Shown piece after piece: positions 34,706 through 42,425 of a DNA stretch of 64,000 nt; the first letter of the stretch is position 1; each line of letters begins with the position of its first letter. The notes under the pieces are model-generated. The model saw only the letters and a program-made list of their open reading frames with translations, did no database searches and was not told the DNA's origin. This stretch comes from Streptomyces cavernicola (lineage in GTDB: Bacteria > Actinomycetota > Actinomycetes > Streptomycetales > Streptomycetaceae): assembly GCF_029968035.1 (NCBI RefSeq), contig NZ_JASCIQ010000021.1, positions 62,001-126,000 on the forward strand, read 5' to 3'. Made by a program: the position numbers and the translations under genes.

Positions 34706-35338
34706 ATGGCGGAGAAGGGAACTGCCGGGGCCGCGGGCGCGACGCCGGTGAAGCGGCTGCGCAAGGCGGAGCGGCGGGAGCAGATCCTCGACGCGGCCAC
34801 CCGCTCCTTCGCCCGCGCGGGCTTCACCGCCACCAGCCTTGAGGACGTGTCGGCGGAGGCGGGGATCACCCGGGTGCTGCTCTACCGGCACTTCGAGTCC
34901 AAGGCCGACCTGTACCGCGCTGTCCTCGACCGCGCCTGCCGGCGGCTGGCCGGCACCGTCGGCGAGGACTCCTTCGACGACGACTCGATCCCCGCCCTGC
35001 TGCAGGCCGCCTCCTGCGACCCCGACGGGTTCCGGCTGCTGTTCCGGCACGCCGCACGCGAACCGGAATTCCGCGACCTGGTCGACACCCTGACCCGCGC
35101 CTCGCGGGAGATCGCCCGGCAGAACCTCGCGGAGCGCATCCCGGCGGGCCCGTGGCTCGACTGGGCGGCCCAGGTCATCCCCGCCCTGACCATCGAGGCC
35201 GTCATCGCTTGGCTCGACGCCGGAAGTCCCGACCCCGCCCTGGCGGCGGCCCGTATCCGTCAGGCCGTCGACGGAGTCATCGGCGCCGCGCACCCCATGC
35301 CTGCGGTGCGGGGTAGCGGTCGATGCCGAAGGGCCTGA
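34706..35338 (+). CDS. TetR family regulator
   Basis: A 210-aa TetR-type repressor with HTH at about residues 20-65 (LDAATRSFARAGFTATSLED and AEAGITRVLLYRHFESKADL). GAGGAGG precedes the ATG. It is divergent from the P450 gene and is expected to repress it and itself through the operator array at 34627-34689. The C-terminal region is variable, and the ligand is unknown. Confidence 0.86.
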   Translation: MAEKGTAGAAGATPVKRLRKAERREQILDAATRSFARAGFTATSLEDVSAEAGITRVLLYRHFESKADLYRAVLDRACRRLAGTVGEDSFDDDSIPALLQAASCDPDGFRLLFRHAAREPEFRDLVDTLTRASREIARQNLAERIPAGPWLDWAAQVIPALTIEAVIAWLDAGSPDPALAAARIRQAVDGVIGAAHPMPAVRGSGRCRRA

Positions 35339-35376
35339 CAGTCGGGGGGCAGCGCGGCGTCGTCCGCTTTCGGCTC

Positions 35377-35436
35377 GTAGCCGTAGCCGTAGCCGTAGCC
35401 GTAGCCGTAGCCGTAGCCGTAGCCGTAGCCGTAGCC
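35377..35436. repeat. Ten perfect GTAGCC hexamers
   Basis: A 60-bp microsatellite of ten uninterrupted GTAGCC units lies between the converging ends of the TetR gene and the Crp/Fnr gene. It codes for nothing. Copy number is expected to vary by replication slippage. Confidence 0.9.
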
Positions 35437-35454
35437 GTCCGGGCGGGCGGGCGG

Positions 35455-36180
35455 CTATCCGGCTTCGTCTAGGAGGCGGGCCGGGTCGAGGACGGTGATG
35501 CGGCCGCGGGCGAGGCGGAGCAGGCCGCGGTCGGCGAAGTCGTGCAGGACCTTGGTGGTGGTTTCGCGGGAGGTGCCGGCCAGGGCGGCCAACTGCTCGT
35601 GGGTGAGGGCGATCTGCGGGTGGCGGGGGCCAGGGCGGAACTTGCCGGCGGAGGTGTCGGTGCGGGTGGCGAGGGTGGTCAGGGTGGTGGCGATGCGCTG
35701 GGGCACGGACTTGAAGACGCTGTCGGAGAGGCGTTGTTCGAGGTCGGCCAGGCGGCGGCCGAGGATCTCGGTGATGCGGGCGGCGATCCGGGCGTCGGAC
35801 AGCAGGAACTTGTGGACGTCGGCGCGGCTCATGACGCAGACGGTGACGTCGTCGAGGGCTTCGGCGTAGTTGTCGTACATACGCTGACCGAGCAGGGCCA
35901 TTTCGCCGAAGATCGTGCCGGGGCTGATGATCGCGCAGGTCAGGGCGCGGCCTTCGGCGGAGACGCGGAAGATGCGGACCCGGCCGCGTTTGAGGATGAA
36001 CAGCACTTCGGACGGCTGGGCGGGGGAGTGGAGGATCTCTCCGGCTGTGTAGGTCTTCATCGGGGCCGCGGCGGCGATGGCGTCCATCTCCTGCTCGGAG
36101 AGGTCGCGGAAGATGTCGACCTCGGAGATGCACCAGGTGCGGTCGGGGGCGTCCGTGCCGCTGTCGTGGTCGTCGGCCAT
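35455..36180 (-). CDS. Crp/Fnr family transcriptional regulator
   Basis: A 241-aa protein with a cyclic-nucleotide-binding-like beta barrel (about residues 22-140, including GTIFGEMALLGQ) and a C-terminal winged HTH whose recognition helix reads TSRETTTKVLHDF. The SRET motif is like E. coli CRP, whose R-E pair reads GTGA half-sites; two GTRA-N6-TYAC boxes occur nearby. Arg-Ser ligand residues of CRP for cAMP are not clear. The ATG at 36180 has GAGGAG upstream; an ATG at 36372 that overlaps the previous stop (ATGA) would add 64 mostly proline-rich residues. Likely regulator of the radical SAM module. Confidence 0.86.
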   Translation of the reverse strand: MADDHDSGTDAPDRTWCISEVDIFRDLSEQEMDAIAAAAPMKTYTAGEILHSPAQPSEVLFILKRGRVRIFRVSAEGRALTCAIISPGTIFGEMALLGQRMYDNYAEALDDVTVCVMSRADVHKFLLSDARIAARITEILGRRLADLEQRLSDSVFKSVPQRIATTLTTLATRTDTSAGKFRPGPRHPQIALTHEQLAALAGTSRETTTKVLHDFADRGLLRLARGRITVLDPARLLDEAG

Positions 36181-36368
36181 GTGGTGGATCTCCTCGCGTC
36201 GCCCCGGGGCCCAGGGCGGTGGTGCGGCGCCCCAGGCGGGGGCGCCCAGTGAGCCGGTGTTCTCGGCCAGACAGTAGGTCACCGCCCCGCCGTCGGGGGT
36301 GCTGCCGTGCGTCGGCGGGTTCTCGGGCGGGGCGGTCGGGTTGCCGTCGGGTGCGTCGGGTATCGGTG

Positions 36369-36857
36369 TCATCGCCGGGACGTGCCCTGGCTGTGCTTGC
36401 CGGTCATCTGGGCGATGCGGGAGTAGGCCAGGCCCGCGAGCAGGCCGAAGACGAGGTGGGCACCGAGGCTGGAGCTGGTGACGTCGTTCCACTCGAACAC
36501 CGGCATGCCCATGTTCGCGGGCATGACCCACAGGGCGCCGAGTACCCACCACACGGCCCCGTACCCGAGCCCGAGGATGACGGCAGGCCCCGACCTCTGC
36601 GCGTACCGGCCGAGGAGGACGCCGAAGCCGGCGCCGGCGAAGAGGGCGATGCCGAGGTGGATGATCCAGCCGGCGAGGGCGTTGGTGGAGCCGAGCAGGC
36701 CCGCGACCATGGTGATCATCGCGGTGTCCGTCATCGGGCGGGACACCGACATCCAGATGCCCATCCCGACACCGCCGACCAGGCCGGCCGCCGCGCCGTG
36801 GAGGGCGTGGAGCGGGATGGTCGCGGTGTGCGGGGAAACGTGCACGGTGCTGGCCAT
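36369..36857 (-). CDS. Small integral membrane protein
   Basis: A 162-aa protein with about four membrane segments (GLVGGVGMGIWMS, MITMVAGLLG through GWIIHLGIALFAGAGFGVLL, VILGLGYGAVWWVLGALWV, and LGAHLVFGLLAGLAY). The ATG is preceded by AAGGAGAGGAG. The downstream Crp/Fnr frame overlaps its stop. Its promoter carries a Crp-type box and TAGCGTCAC element with the same layout as that of the MauE-like gene. Function unknown. Confidence 0.72.
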   Translation of the reverse strand: MASTVHVSPHTATIPLHALHGAAAGLVGGVGMGIWMSVSRPMTDTAMITMVAGLLGSTNALAGWIIHLGIALFAGAGFGVLLGRYAQRSGPAVILGLGYGAVWWVLGALWVMPANMGMPVFEWNDVTSSSLGAHLVFGLLAGLAYSRIAQMTGKHSQGTSRR

Positions 36858-36902
36858 GACGGTGAACTCCTCTCCTTGCTGGTCGTTCTGCGTTCGCTTG
36901 TG

Positions 36903-36945
36903 ACGCTATGGCGGTGGACCGGGGCACGTATGTGAGGGCGCTTAC
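36903..36945 (-). promoter_or_regulatory. Crp-type promoter of the membrane protein/Crp unit
   Basis: On the minus strand: GTAAGCGCCCTCAC (36945-36932), 23 nt, then TAGCGTCAC (36908-36900; -10-like TAGCGT). The box is a GTRA-N6-TYAC dyad like Crp sites. If transcription begins 6-7 nt after the -10, the box is centred near -42, the class II activator position. A second dyad, CCTAC-N6-GTAGG, lies just upstream (36945-36960). Confidence 0.65.
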
Positions 36946-36969
36946 CTACGGGCCGGTAGGCAGTGGGTG

Positions 36970-37761
36970 TCAGGGTGTCTTTTCGGCGATCAGCAGGGCG
37001 TAGCCGAGCGTGCCGTCGGCGACGGCGGCACGTGCTGCGGCGAGGACGGCGGGGGCGGCGTCCAGGTCCACTCCTGCCTCGGCGAGCCGCCCCGCGGAGG
37101 TCATGCGCAGCAGGTTCAGGCGGGCCTCGACCTGGTCGATCATGCGGAGCATGGCCTGGTCGTGGCGTTCGGTACGCACCGTACGGAGCCCGGATTCGGC
37201 GAGGATCTCCGCGTACTCCTCCAGGGGCCGGGCGTCGGCGATGCAGGCGATCCGTGCGGTCAGGCCGGTCAGTTCGGGCGGGAGCCGGTCCGGGTGGGCG
37301 GTGACGTCGGTGATGCCGAGGCGGCCGCCGGGTTTCAGGACGCGGGCGAACTCGGCGGCCGCGCGGGCCTTGTCGGGGAAGGTGCACAGGGCGCATTCGC
37401 ACACCGCCGCCTCGAACACGTCCTCCGCGTAAGGAAGTTGCTCGGCGTCGCCGGTCGTGAAGACCGCCCACGCGGAGAGCCCGGCGGCCTCGGTGGCGCC
37501 CCGCGCGAGGGCGGTGTTGGCGGGCGCGTAGTCGACGCCGTCGACGCGTACGCCGTAGGCGTTGGCGAGGAGCAGGGCGGTGGTGCCGCGGCCGGAGGCC
37601 ACATCGAGCACGCGGGCGCCCTCGGCCAGGCCCAGGCCGTCGGCGAGACGCCGGGTCAGGGCCGCGCCACCGGGGTGGTAGGAGTCGCCGAGCAGCAGGG
37701 TGACGACGTCGGAGGAGTAGGCGGCGGCGCAGCACGCCTTGAGGTCGTCTTCGGCGTTCAC
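36970..37761 (-). CDS. Class I SAM-dependent methyltransferase
   Basis: A 263-aa Rossmann methyltransferase. Motif I is VLDVASGRGTTALLL (about residues 48-62), followed by VDGVDYAP and GDAEQLPY. The conserved start CCAAAYSSDVVTLLLGDSYH resembles arsenite-methyltransferase-like proteins that carry an N-terminal cysteine pair. The GTG start overlaps the stop of the radical SAM gene (GTGA) and has GGGAG upstream, so the two are translationally coupled. It may act on the radical SAM product. Confidence 0.83.
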   Translation of the reverse strand: MNAEDDLKACCAAAYSSDVVTLLLGDSYHPGGAALTRRLADGLGLAEGARVLDVASGRGTTALLLANAYGVRVDGVDYAPANTALARGATEAAGLSAWAVFTTGDAEQLPYAEDVFEAAVCECALCTFPDKARAAAEFARVLKPGGRLGITDVTAHPDRLPPELTGLTARIACIADARPLEEYAEILAESGLRTVRTERHDQAMLRMIDQVEARLNLLRMTSAGRLAEAGVDLDAAPAVLAAARAAVADGTLGYALLIAEKTP

Positions 37762-39356
37762 CGTGAACTCCCGTCCCTGCGCTCGGTCTTGGAGCCGTAC
37801 GGCGTGGTGGTCAGCCGGTCTTGGATGCGCAAGGCATTGGGGGCCACGTCGGCGACGGGCACTCCGGACTGCTCGGCGCGAACCTGTTCGCGGTAGCCGA
37901 CGGAGTTGTACGCGCAGAACGGGATGAGCCGGCCGTCGGGCGTGATCTCCTCGACGCAGCACTTCATCAGCTGCTTGACGTTGAGCGTGTACGGGTCCTG
38001 GAAGTCCTGCACGACGACCATGAACGCCTTGTCGTTCAGCTGCTTCACGGCCTCGGGCAGGTCGATGCCGCACGCGCCAGCGCAGTCCAGTGCCTCGGCG
38101 GTCGTGCGCAGCTTCTCTTCAGTGGTCTCCGTGCCCATGAACGCGGAGGCGGACCACAGCTTCTCCAGGGCCTCGCGGATCCCGGCGTCGGGCATGACGC
38201 GGTTGGTGACGTAGTCGAGGTGGTCCTCGACGTTCAGCAGCCGGGGGATGGGGACGACGGTGCGGTTGCCGGGTTCGCCGTCCACGAGCAGGTAGGTGAT
38301 GGAGCGGCAGGTCGGGAAGCAGCACGGTACGGGGAAGAAGTCGCCCTTCTGGAACCACTTCGGGCGCTGCTCGTTGATGAGCCGGATCACGTCGGGGTTG
38401 GTGAGCCGGTCCAGCGGGTCGAACGGCACGTGCCGACCGGAGTGCGTGACCGGCTGGAACGCCACCGACCGTACGGCGGGGTGGTCGATGCCGTACTCGA
38501 TGATCGCCCCCAACTCGTGCTCGTTCAGGCCACGTTCGACGGCGGCGACGAGCGTGACGGTCAGGCCGTGATCGGCACAGTTGTCGAGCGCGCGCTGTTT
38601 GAACGTACGCAGGTCACGGCCGCGGATCTCCCGGTGGGTGCGCTCGTCGAAGCCGTCGAACTGCAGGTAGACGTTGACCGACTTGCCCGGCACCTGGTTG
38701 CGTCGGCCGAGTTCGGCGACGAAGTTCTGGTCGGTGGCCAGGCGGATGCCGTTGGTGTTCAGGTTGACGTTGTTGATCGGCCTGGCCTGGGCGAGGTCGA
38801 TGAAGTCGAGGATGTGCCTGTGGATGGTGGGCTCGCCGCCGGAGAACATCACCACCTCCGCCTCGCCCTCGGACTCCACGAAGACGTCGAGCATTCGCTC
38901 GCACTGCTCGTGCGTGATCGAGTAGCCTCCCCCACTCTCGGCTTCGCTCGAGCGGGAGGTGCCCCCAGCCTGGTGGCCGGAGTCGGCGAAGCAGATCGGG
39001 CAGTCGAGGTTGCAGCCGGTGTTGACCTCGACGATGCCGAGGCAGGCGTGCTGCTTGTGCTCGGGGCAGAGCCCGCAGTCCGACGGGCAGCCGTCCTTCA
39101 CCTCGGTCTGGAACGTCAGCGGGATCGTGCCGGGCTTGTTGAACCGTGAGGAGGCCAGATACTCCTCGGCGTCCCCGTACACCAGGGCCTCGAACTCGCC
39201 GTGCTCGCGGCAGCGTTTACGCAGGTACACCTTGTTCTCGCGGATGTTGACCTGTGCGTCGACGGGCGTCTTGCACATCGGGCAGATCGACTTGGTGAAC
39301 TCCACGAACACCTCGTCACGGTCCGTTTTGCGCCGCGGCGCCGGGGTTTGCGTCAT
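37758..39356 (-). CDS. Radical SAM protein, Tes/MJ0619-like
   Basis: A 532-aa radical SAM enzyme. The 4Fe-4S motif is CNLDCPIC (Cys115, 119, 122) and the SAM-contacting SGGEP is at 172-176. An N-terminal zinc-ribbon-like part (SICPMCKT, KRCREHGEFEALVYG) and a second cysteine set (GCPSDCGLCPEHKQHACLG, 89-107) match the tetraether-synthase (Tes; MJ0619) group, which joins lipid tails. More cysteines follow (PCCFPTC; CAGACG; MKCCVE). A 42-bp repeat element inserted in frame adds about 14 residues after the CxxxCxxC. Coupled to a methyltransferase; the substrate is unproven. Confidence 0.85.
   Translation of the reverse strand: MTQTPAPRRKTDRDEVFVEFTKSICPMCKTPVDAQVNIRENKVYLRKRCREHGEFEALVYGDAEEYLASSRFNKPGTIPLTFQTEVKDGCPSDCGLCPEHKQHACLGIVEVNTGCNLDCPICFADSGHQAGGTSRSSEAESGGGYSITHEQCERMLDVFVESEGEAEVVMFSGGEPTIHRHILDFIDLAQARPINNVNLNTNGIRLATDQNFVAELGRRNQVPGKSVNVYLQFDGFDERTHREIRGRDLRTFKQRALDNCADHGLTVTLVAAVERGLNEHELGAIIEYGIDHPAVRSVAFQPVTHSGRHVPFDPLDRLTNPDVIRLINEQRPKWFQKGDFFPVPCCFPTCRSITYLLVDGEPGNRTVVPIPRLLNVEDHLDYVTNRVMPDAGIREALEKLWSASAFMGTETTEEKLRTTAEALDCAGACGIDLPEAVKQLNDKAFMVVVQDFQDPYTLNVKQLMKCCVEEITPDGRLIPFCAYNSVGYREQVRAEQSGVPVADVAPNALRIQDRLTTTPYGSKTERRDGSSR
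38927..38968. repeat. 42-bp repeat-like element inserted in the radical SAM gene
   Basis: The tract from CTCCCCCACTCTCGG to GGTGCCCCCAG encodes GGTSRSSEAESGG-like residues that interrupt an otherwise family-like sequence (FADSGHQ / GYSITHEQ). It has a central GCTCGAGC and complementary C-rich and G-rich ends. From memory, nearly the same sequence is a widespread intergenic repeat in Streptomyces. Its length is 14 codons, so the frame is kept. Confidence 0.6.
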
Positions 39357-39416
39357 CTCGCGGTTCCTCGCAGTTTCTCGAAGGGGGAGGTGTGGCCGGT
39401 CAGTAACGGTGTGCGT

Positions 39417-39875
39417 CTACGGGGTGGGGACATCGCGGCCCGCCTCCGCCCCGCCCGTCGGCCCCCGGGTGGCCGCCGTCCTGCGGGCCGTGCGCAGCAG
39501 CAGTACGGCGTACAGCAAGGCCAGGGCGTCCTGGACGAGGACCGGCCAACTCAGTTGCTGGGTCAGGTAGTTGCCGAAGCAGCCGCAGTTGTCGACCGTC
39601 AGGCCCCGTGCGTACGCCTGCACGGCAAGGCCCGACCACATCAGCGACACGGCCGCGTACACCCACACCGGGACGATCGCTGTCGACCGGGGACGGGCCA
39701 GGAACCACGCTCCGCACACCAGCTCACCCGCGATCAGCAGCGCGGCGAGCACGCCGGCCGGGGCGCCGTGGACCAGGCCGTAGGCACCGAGAACGGCCGG
39801 CATGTCGGTGACGGAGGCCACCTGGCCGACGGCCATCGCCGTGCAGACCGTGCCGAGGACGAGACGGAGCACCAT
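39417..39875 (-). CDS. MauE/DoxX-like redox-associated membrane protein
   Basis: A 152-aa protein with four membrane segments and the hallmark VDNCGCFGNYL between the second and third parts, the paired cysteines of MauE-type proteins, followed by LVQDALALLYAVLLL. MauE relatives pass electrons or thiol-disulfide equivalents across the membrane. The ATG at 39875 lacks a ribosome binding site and lies 7 nt after a TAGCGT element, so the mRNA is probably leaderless. It is followed by the radical SAM gene (60 bp). Confidence 0.82.
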   Translation of the reverse strand: MVLRLVLGTVCTAMAVGQVASVTDMPAVLGAYGLVHGAPAGVLAALLIAGELVCGAWFLARPRSTAIVPVWVYAAVSLMWSGLAVQAYARGLTVDNCGCFGNYLTQQLSWPVLVQDALALLYAVLLLRTARRTAATRGPTGGAEAGRDVPTP

Positions 39876-39882
39876 GTGCGTG

Positions 39883-39925
39883 ACGCTACGGGCGACGCGG
39901 CGGTCCGATCTGTAAGCGCGCTCAC
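39883..39925 (-). promoter_or_regulatory. Crp-type promoter of the MauE/radical SAM/methyltransferase unit
   Basis: On the minus strand: GTGAGCGCGCTTAC (39925-39912), exactly 23 nt, then TAGCGTCAC (39888-39880; -10-like TAGCGT). Spacing and elements are identical to the promoter at 36903-36945. The predicted start of transcription coincides with the ATG at 39875, placing the box near -42. Confidence 0.7.
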
Positions 39926-39944
39926 CGAACCGGGCGCCGATCCC

Positions 39945-40526
39945 TCACCGGTGTGGCCGGGCGCGGCGTTCGGCCTCGGCCCTGACCGAGGCGAGCGCGT
40001 CGGCGACGGCAGCCTCCCAGCGCGCGGCCACCGCCCCGCCCCACCACTGCCCGAGCCGCCACAGGTCGGTGCCCAGCTCACCTTCGTACACGAGCCGCGT
40101 CCCCGCCCCGGCATCCGCAAGGACGAAGGACTCGGTGACGTGCGGCACGGGTCCGCGCACCAGGCGGAAGTCGATCCGCTCGGGCCGGGTGAAGCGCACC
40201 GTCTCCACGGTCACCGCTCGCAGCCGTCCGCCGGCGATCGGTGTGAAGTGCTCGGCGAGCACCAGGTCGCTGCCGCGCTCGAGCACGCTCAGCTTCTCGC
40301 GCATCGTCCGCGGCGTACGGCCCAGATACGGGCCCGCCACCACGTCGAACACCGTCTCCCGCGGTGCGTCGATGTCGACGCTCTGCGGGCCCAGCGGCCG
40401 CGTTCGGCGCCCCACACCGACATCGACGGGAACGGCACCGGTCACAAGCCCCAGGTAACCGGCGGCCAGGACACCACCAGTACCCACGGCCCAGCCCATG
40501 CCTCGCAGCACGCGCGCGGCGCTCAC
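39945..40526 (-). CDS. SRPBCC family protein with N-terminal anchor
   Basis: A 193-aa protein: a hydrophobic segment (about residues 8-28, GWAVGTGGVLAAGYLGLVTG) followed by a START-like SRPBCC fold (SVDIDAPRETVFDVVAGPYLG through TRLVYEGELGTDLW). Such folds bind lipids or other hydrophobic ligands. The GTG start overlaps the DUF427 stop (GTGA at 40526-40523). Its position next to the radical SAM unit suggests handling of a membrane-linked substrate, which is inference. Confidence 0.75.
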   Translation of the reverse strand: MSAARVLRGMGWAVGTGGVLAAGYLGLVTGAVPVDVGVGRRTRPLGPQSVDIDAPRETVFDVVAGPYLGRTPRTMREKLSVLERGSDLVLAEHFTPIAGGRLRAVTVETVRFTRPERIDFRLVRGPVPHVTESFVLADAGAGTRLVYEGELGTDLWRLGQWWGGAVAARWEAAVADALASVRAEAERRARPHR

Positions 40527-40792
40527 TGCTTCACCTGCGGGGCGGCTTCTTCGACGACGACACCGTTGCCGAAGGCGACGTGATGCTTGATCCTCCGGGC
40601 GAGTGGGCTCGGGTGCGGGTAGTACCAGGCCGCGTTCCTGTCGGTCTGCCCGCCCGCGGTCACGCTGTAGTAGCGGGCGAGGCCTTTCCAGAAGCACAGC
40701 GACCTGGCGCGGCTCTGGGTGAAGTGCTCAGGATCCCTGGCTATGTCCATGAATTCGGAGTCGTCGACTTCCGTCGGGCGTTCCTGGTTCAT
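40523..40792 (-). CDS. DUF427 domain protein
   Basis: An 89-aa protein matching the C-terminal half of DUF427 (SLCFWKGLARYYSVTAGG, then AAWYYPHPSPLARRIKHHVA with FGNG). Full DUF427 proteins have about 95 residues or two such units. AGAGGAAG lies 9 nt before ATG 40792; an ATG at 40888 in the same frame (MPDEQEEARYHHPVV) would give 121 residues. Biochemical role unknown. First gene of the minus-strand run toward the radical SAM gene. Confidence 0.7.
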   Translation of the reverse strand: MNQERPTEVDDSEFMDIARDPEHFTQSRARSLCFWKGLARYYSVTAGGQTDRNAAWYYPHPSPLARRIKHHVAFGNGVVVEEAAPQVKQ

Positions 40793-40935
40793 AAGCGGAT
40801 CTTCCTCTCTTCTTTGTCCGCATGCGCGTTGGGTTCCGGAGACCACGACTGGGTGGTGGTAACGCGCTTCTTCTTGCTCGTCGGGCATGGAGTCAATTCG
40901 CCTACACGCCTGGGGCCGGGGCTCGCTGCCACCTG

Positions 40936-41229
40936 CTACTGGGGCCGGCTGATGCGGCGCAGTTCGCGTCGAAGACCCACGCTCTTGACCAGGGACCACA
41001 CTCCGAACGCCAGGGTGCCCAGCCCGGCGAGCGCCAATGCCCAGCCGAATGCGCCTTGCGTCGTCCCGTAGCTGGCACCGCCGACAGTCAGGACTACGCC
41101 GAAGATCAGACACTGCACGAAAGCCCGAGTGCGGTTGTGGATGTGGATGCTGAGCACCCGCTGCGCATGGTTGAGATGCGGGCCCAGGGATGTACGTGGG
41201 TCACCGCTGGACAACCAGCCCACGTGCAT
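40936..41229 (-). CDS. Small membrane protein (uncertain start)
   Basis: A 97-aa protein with two hydrophobic segments (VQCLIFGVVLTVGGASYGTT and GWALALAGLGTLAFGVWSLV) and a basic tail (LRRELRRISRPQ). The ATG at 41229 lacks a good ribosome binding site; the frame extends to 41322 with low-complexity residues. It lies between the DUF427 gene and the transposase relic. No family recognised. Confidence 0.45.
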   Translation of the reverse strand: MHVGWLSSGDPRTSLGPHLNHAQRVLSIHIHNRTRAFVQCLIFGVVLTVGGASYGTTQGAFGWALALAGLGTLAFGVWSLVKSVGLRRELRRISRPQ

Positions 41230-41377
41230 TTTGGGAAGGGGTTGTTCTGTCCGGTCTGGAGAGGGCGGCTGTGAGTGAAGCTGCCGTGACGGGTCTTGCG
41301 GACGGGATCCATCTGGCCACATGTGTCAACCCACCATCCTGGCACGAATGACTCGTCCGGCAGCAGGCATCAGGTGA

Positions 41378-41834
41378 CTGGTGGAGCAGGGCGAAGGTCT
41401 GCTCGACGACGTATCGGAGCTTGCCCAGTCCCTTGATGTTCGGGGAACCCTTGCAAGAGATCACCGGCAGGATTCGGTGGCGTCGCAGTTAGCCGCGCAC
41501 AGCCTTGGAATCGTGCGCCTCGTCGCCGAGCAGGGAGTCGAGTCGACAGCACGGGTGGCCGACCCGTCCGGACACGGGCGGGATGCCGTCGACCAGGTGG
41601 AGGGTCTGGGTGATGTCGTTGACGTTAGCGGCCGTCATGATGACGTGCAGCGGGATGCCCTTCCCGTCACAGATCAGGTGGTGCTTGCTGCCCGTCTTCC
41701 ACCGATCGACCGGCGACGGACCGGTCGCGGCTCCCTCTTTTTGGCGCGGATGTGGGAGCCGTCCACGTACACACGGGCCCAGTGGAGTTCGCCTGCCGCG
41801 TTCAGCTCGGCGAGCAGAGCGCGGTGCAGCTTCT
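41378..41834 (-). pseudogene. IS5 family transposase remnant
   Basis: Minus-strand pieces in order: LHRALLAELNAAGELHWARV and YVDGSHIRAKK; after a frame change GPSPVDRWKTGSKHHLICDG, ANVNDITQTLHLVDGIPP, LGDEAHDSKAVRG; then an in-frame TAA (41489-41491); then ISCKGSPNIKGLGKLRYVVE. These are the DDE blocks of IS5-group (IS112/IS1647-like) transposases. Both ends are missing, and a frameshift and a nonsense codon inactivate it. Confidence 0.75.
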
Positions 41835-42425
41835 GAAGAGCTCTCTTGTGACGCCGACGTCAGGAGGACCGTCTTTCCTCCACGACCGATCGCCTCTTCA
41901 CCGGCTGGGAGAACTTCACGCTGAGCCAGATCGGATTCGCTGACTGGTTGTTCAGGCTTGTGCTCGGGGTTGGTCTGCGGGCTCCCGCGCCGCTGGCACG
42001 TTGGGCAACGGGGTGTTGGATGCTCGCCACCCGGCGGCTGACGCGCGTTCGACCCTCCGGACGTAGTCGTCTGCTTCATGTTGGGTCAGCGCCTCTCGGT
42101 CGGCCAAGTGCCTCAGACGCTCTGCGTCCAGCATGGGAGGCGACTCGATGACGAGCCTGTGGAGGCTCGCGAAGTCCGGCCCATGGGTGGCCGCGTTGCC
42201 ACGGCAGGTCTCCGCCTTTCTGTCGTCCGATTGAGGGTGAGCTGTGCGGATCCAGCCAGTCATGCTGTGATCCCACGCCGAGCGCACCCGCAACCTGTAC
42301 GCGGGGCCGATCGACGATTACCCGCCTGAAAGCCCGGCAATCGGCCGCCGGACTGGCCTCGCCGGCATGGGGCAAATGGAAACTCGCCGCCCTCTGGCAG
42401 ATGCGCCGCTCCTGAAAGACCCCAG
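41835..42425. other. Accessory stretch without an intact gene
   Basis: About 590 bp between the transposase and CHAT relics. A minus-strand frame near 42010-42170 (MLDAERLRHLADREALTQHE) is protein-like, but it has no ribosome binding site and joins unrelated sequence on both sides. No terminal inverted repeats could be assigned. It appears to be recombination debris. Confidence 0.4.

Noticed and set aside
35377..35436. Hexamer array as a CRISPR or protein repeat
   Set aside because: Units are contiguous without spacers and lie outside any gene; it is a simple microsatellite.
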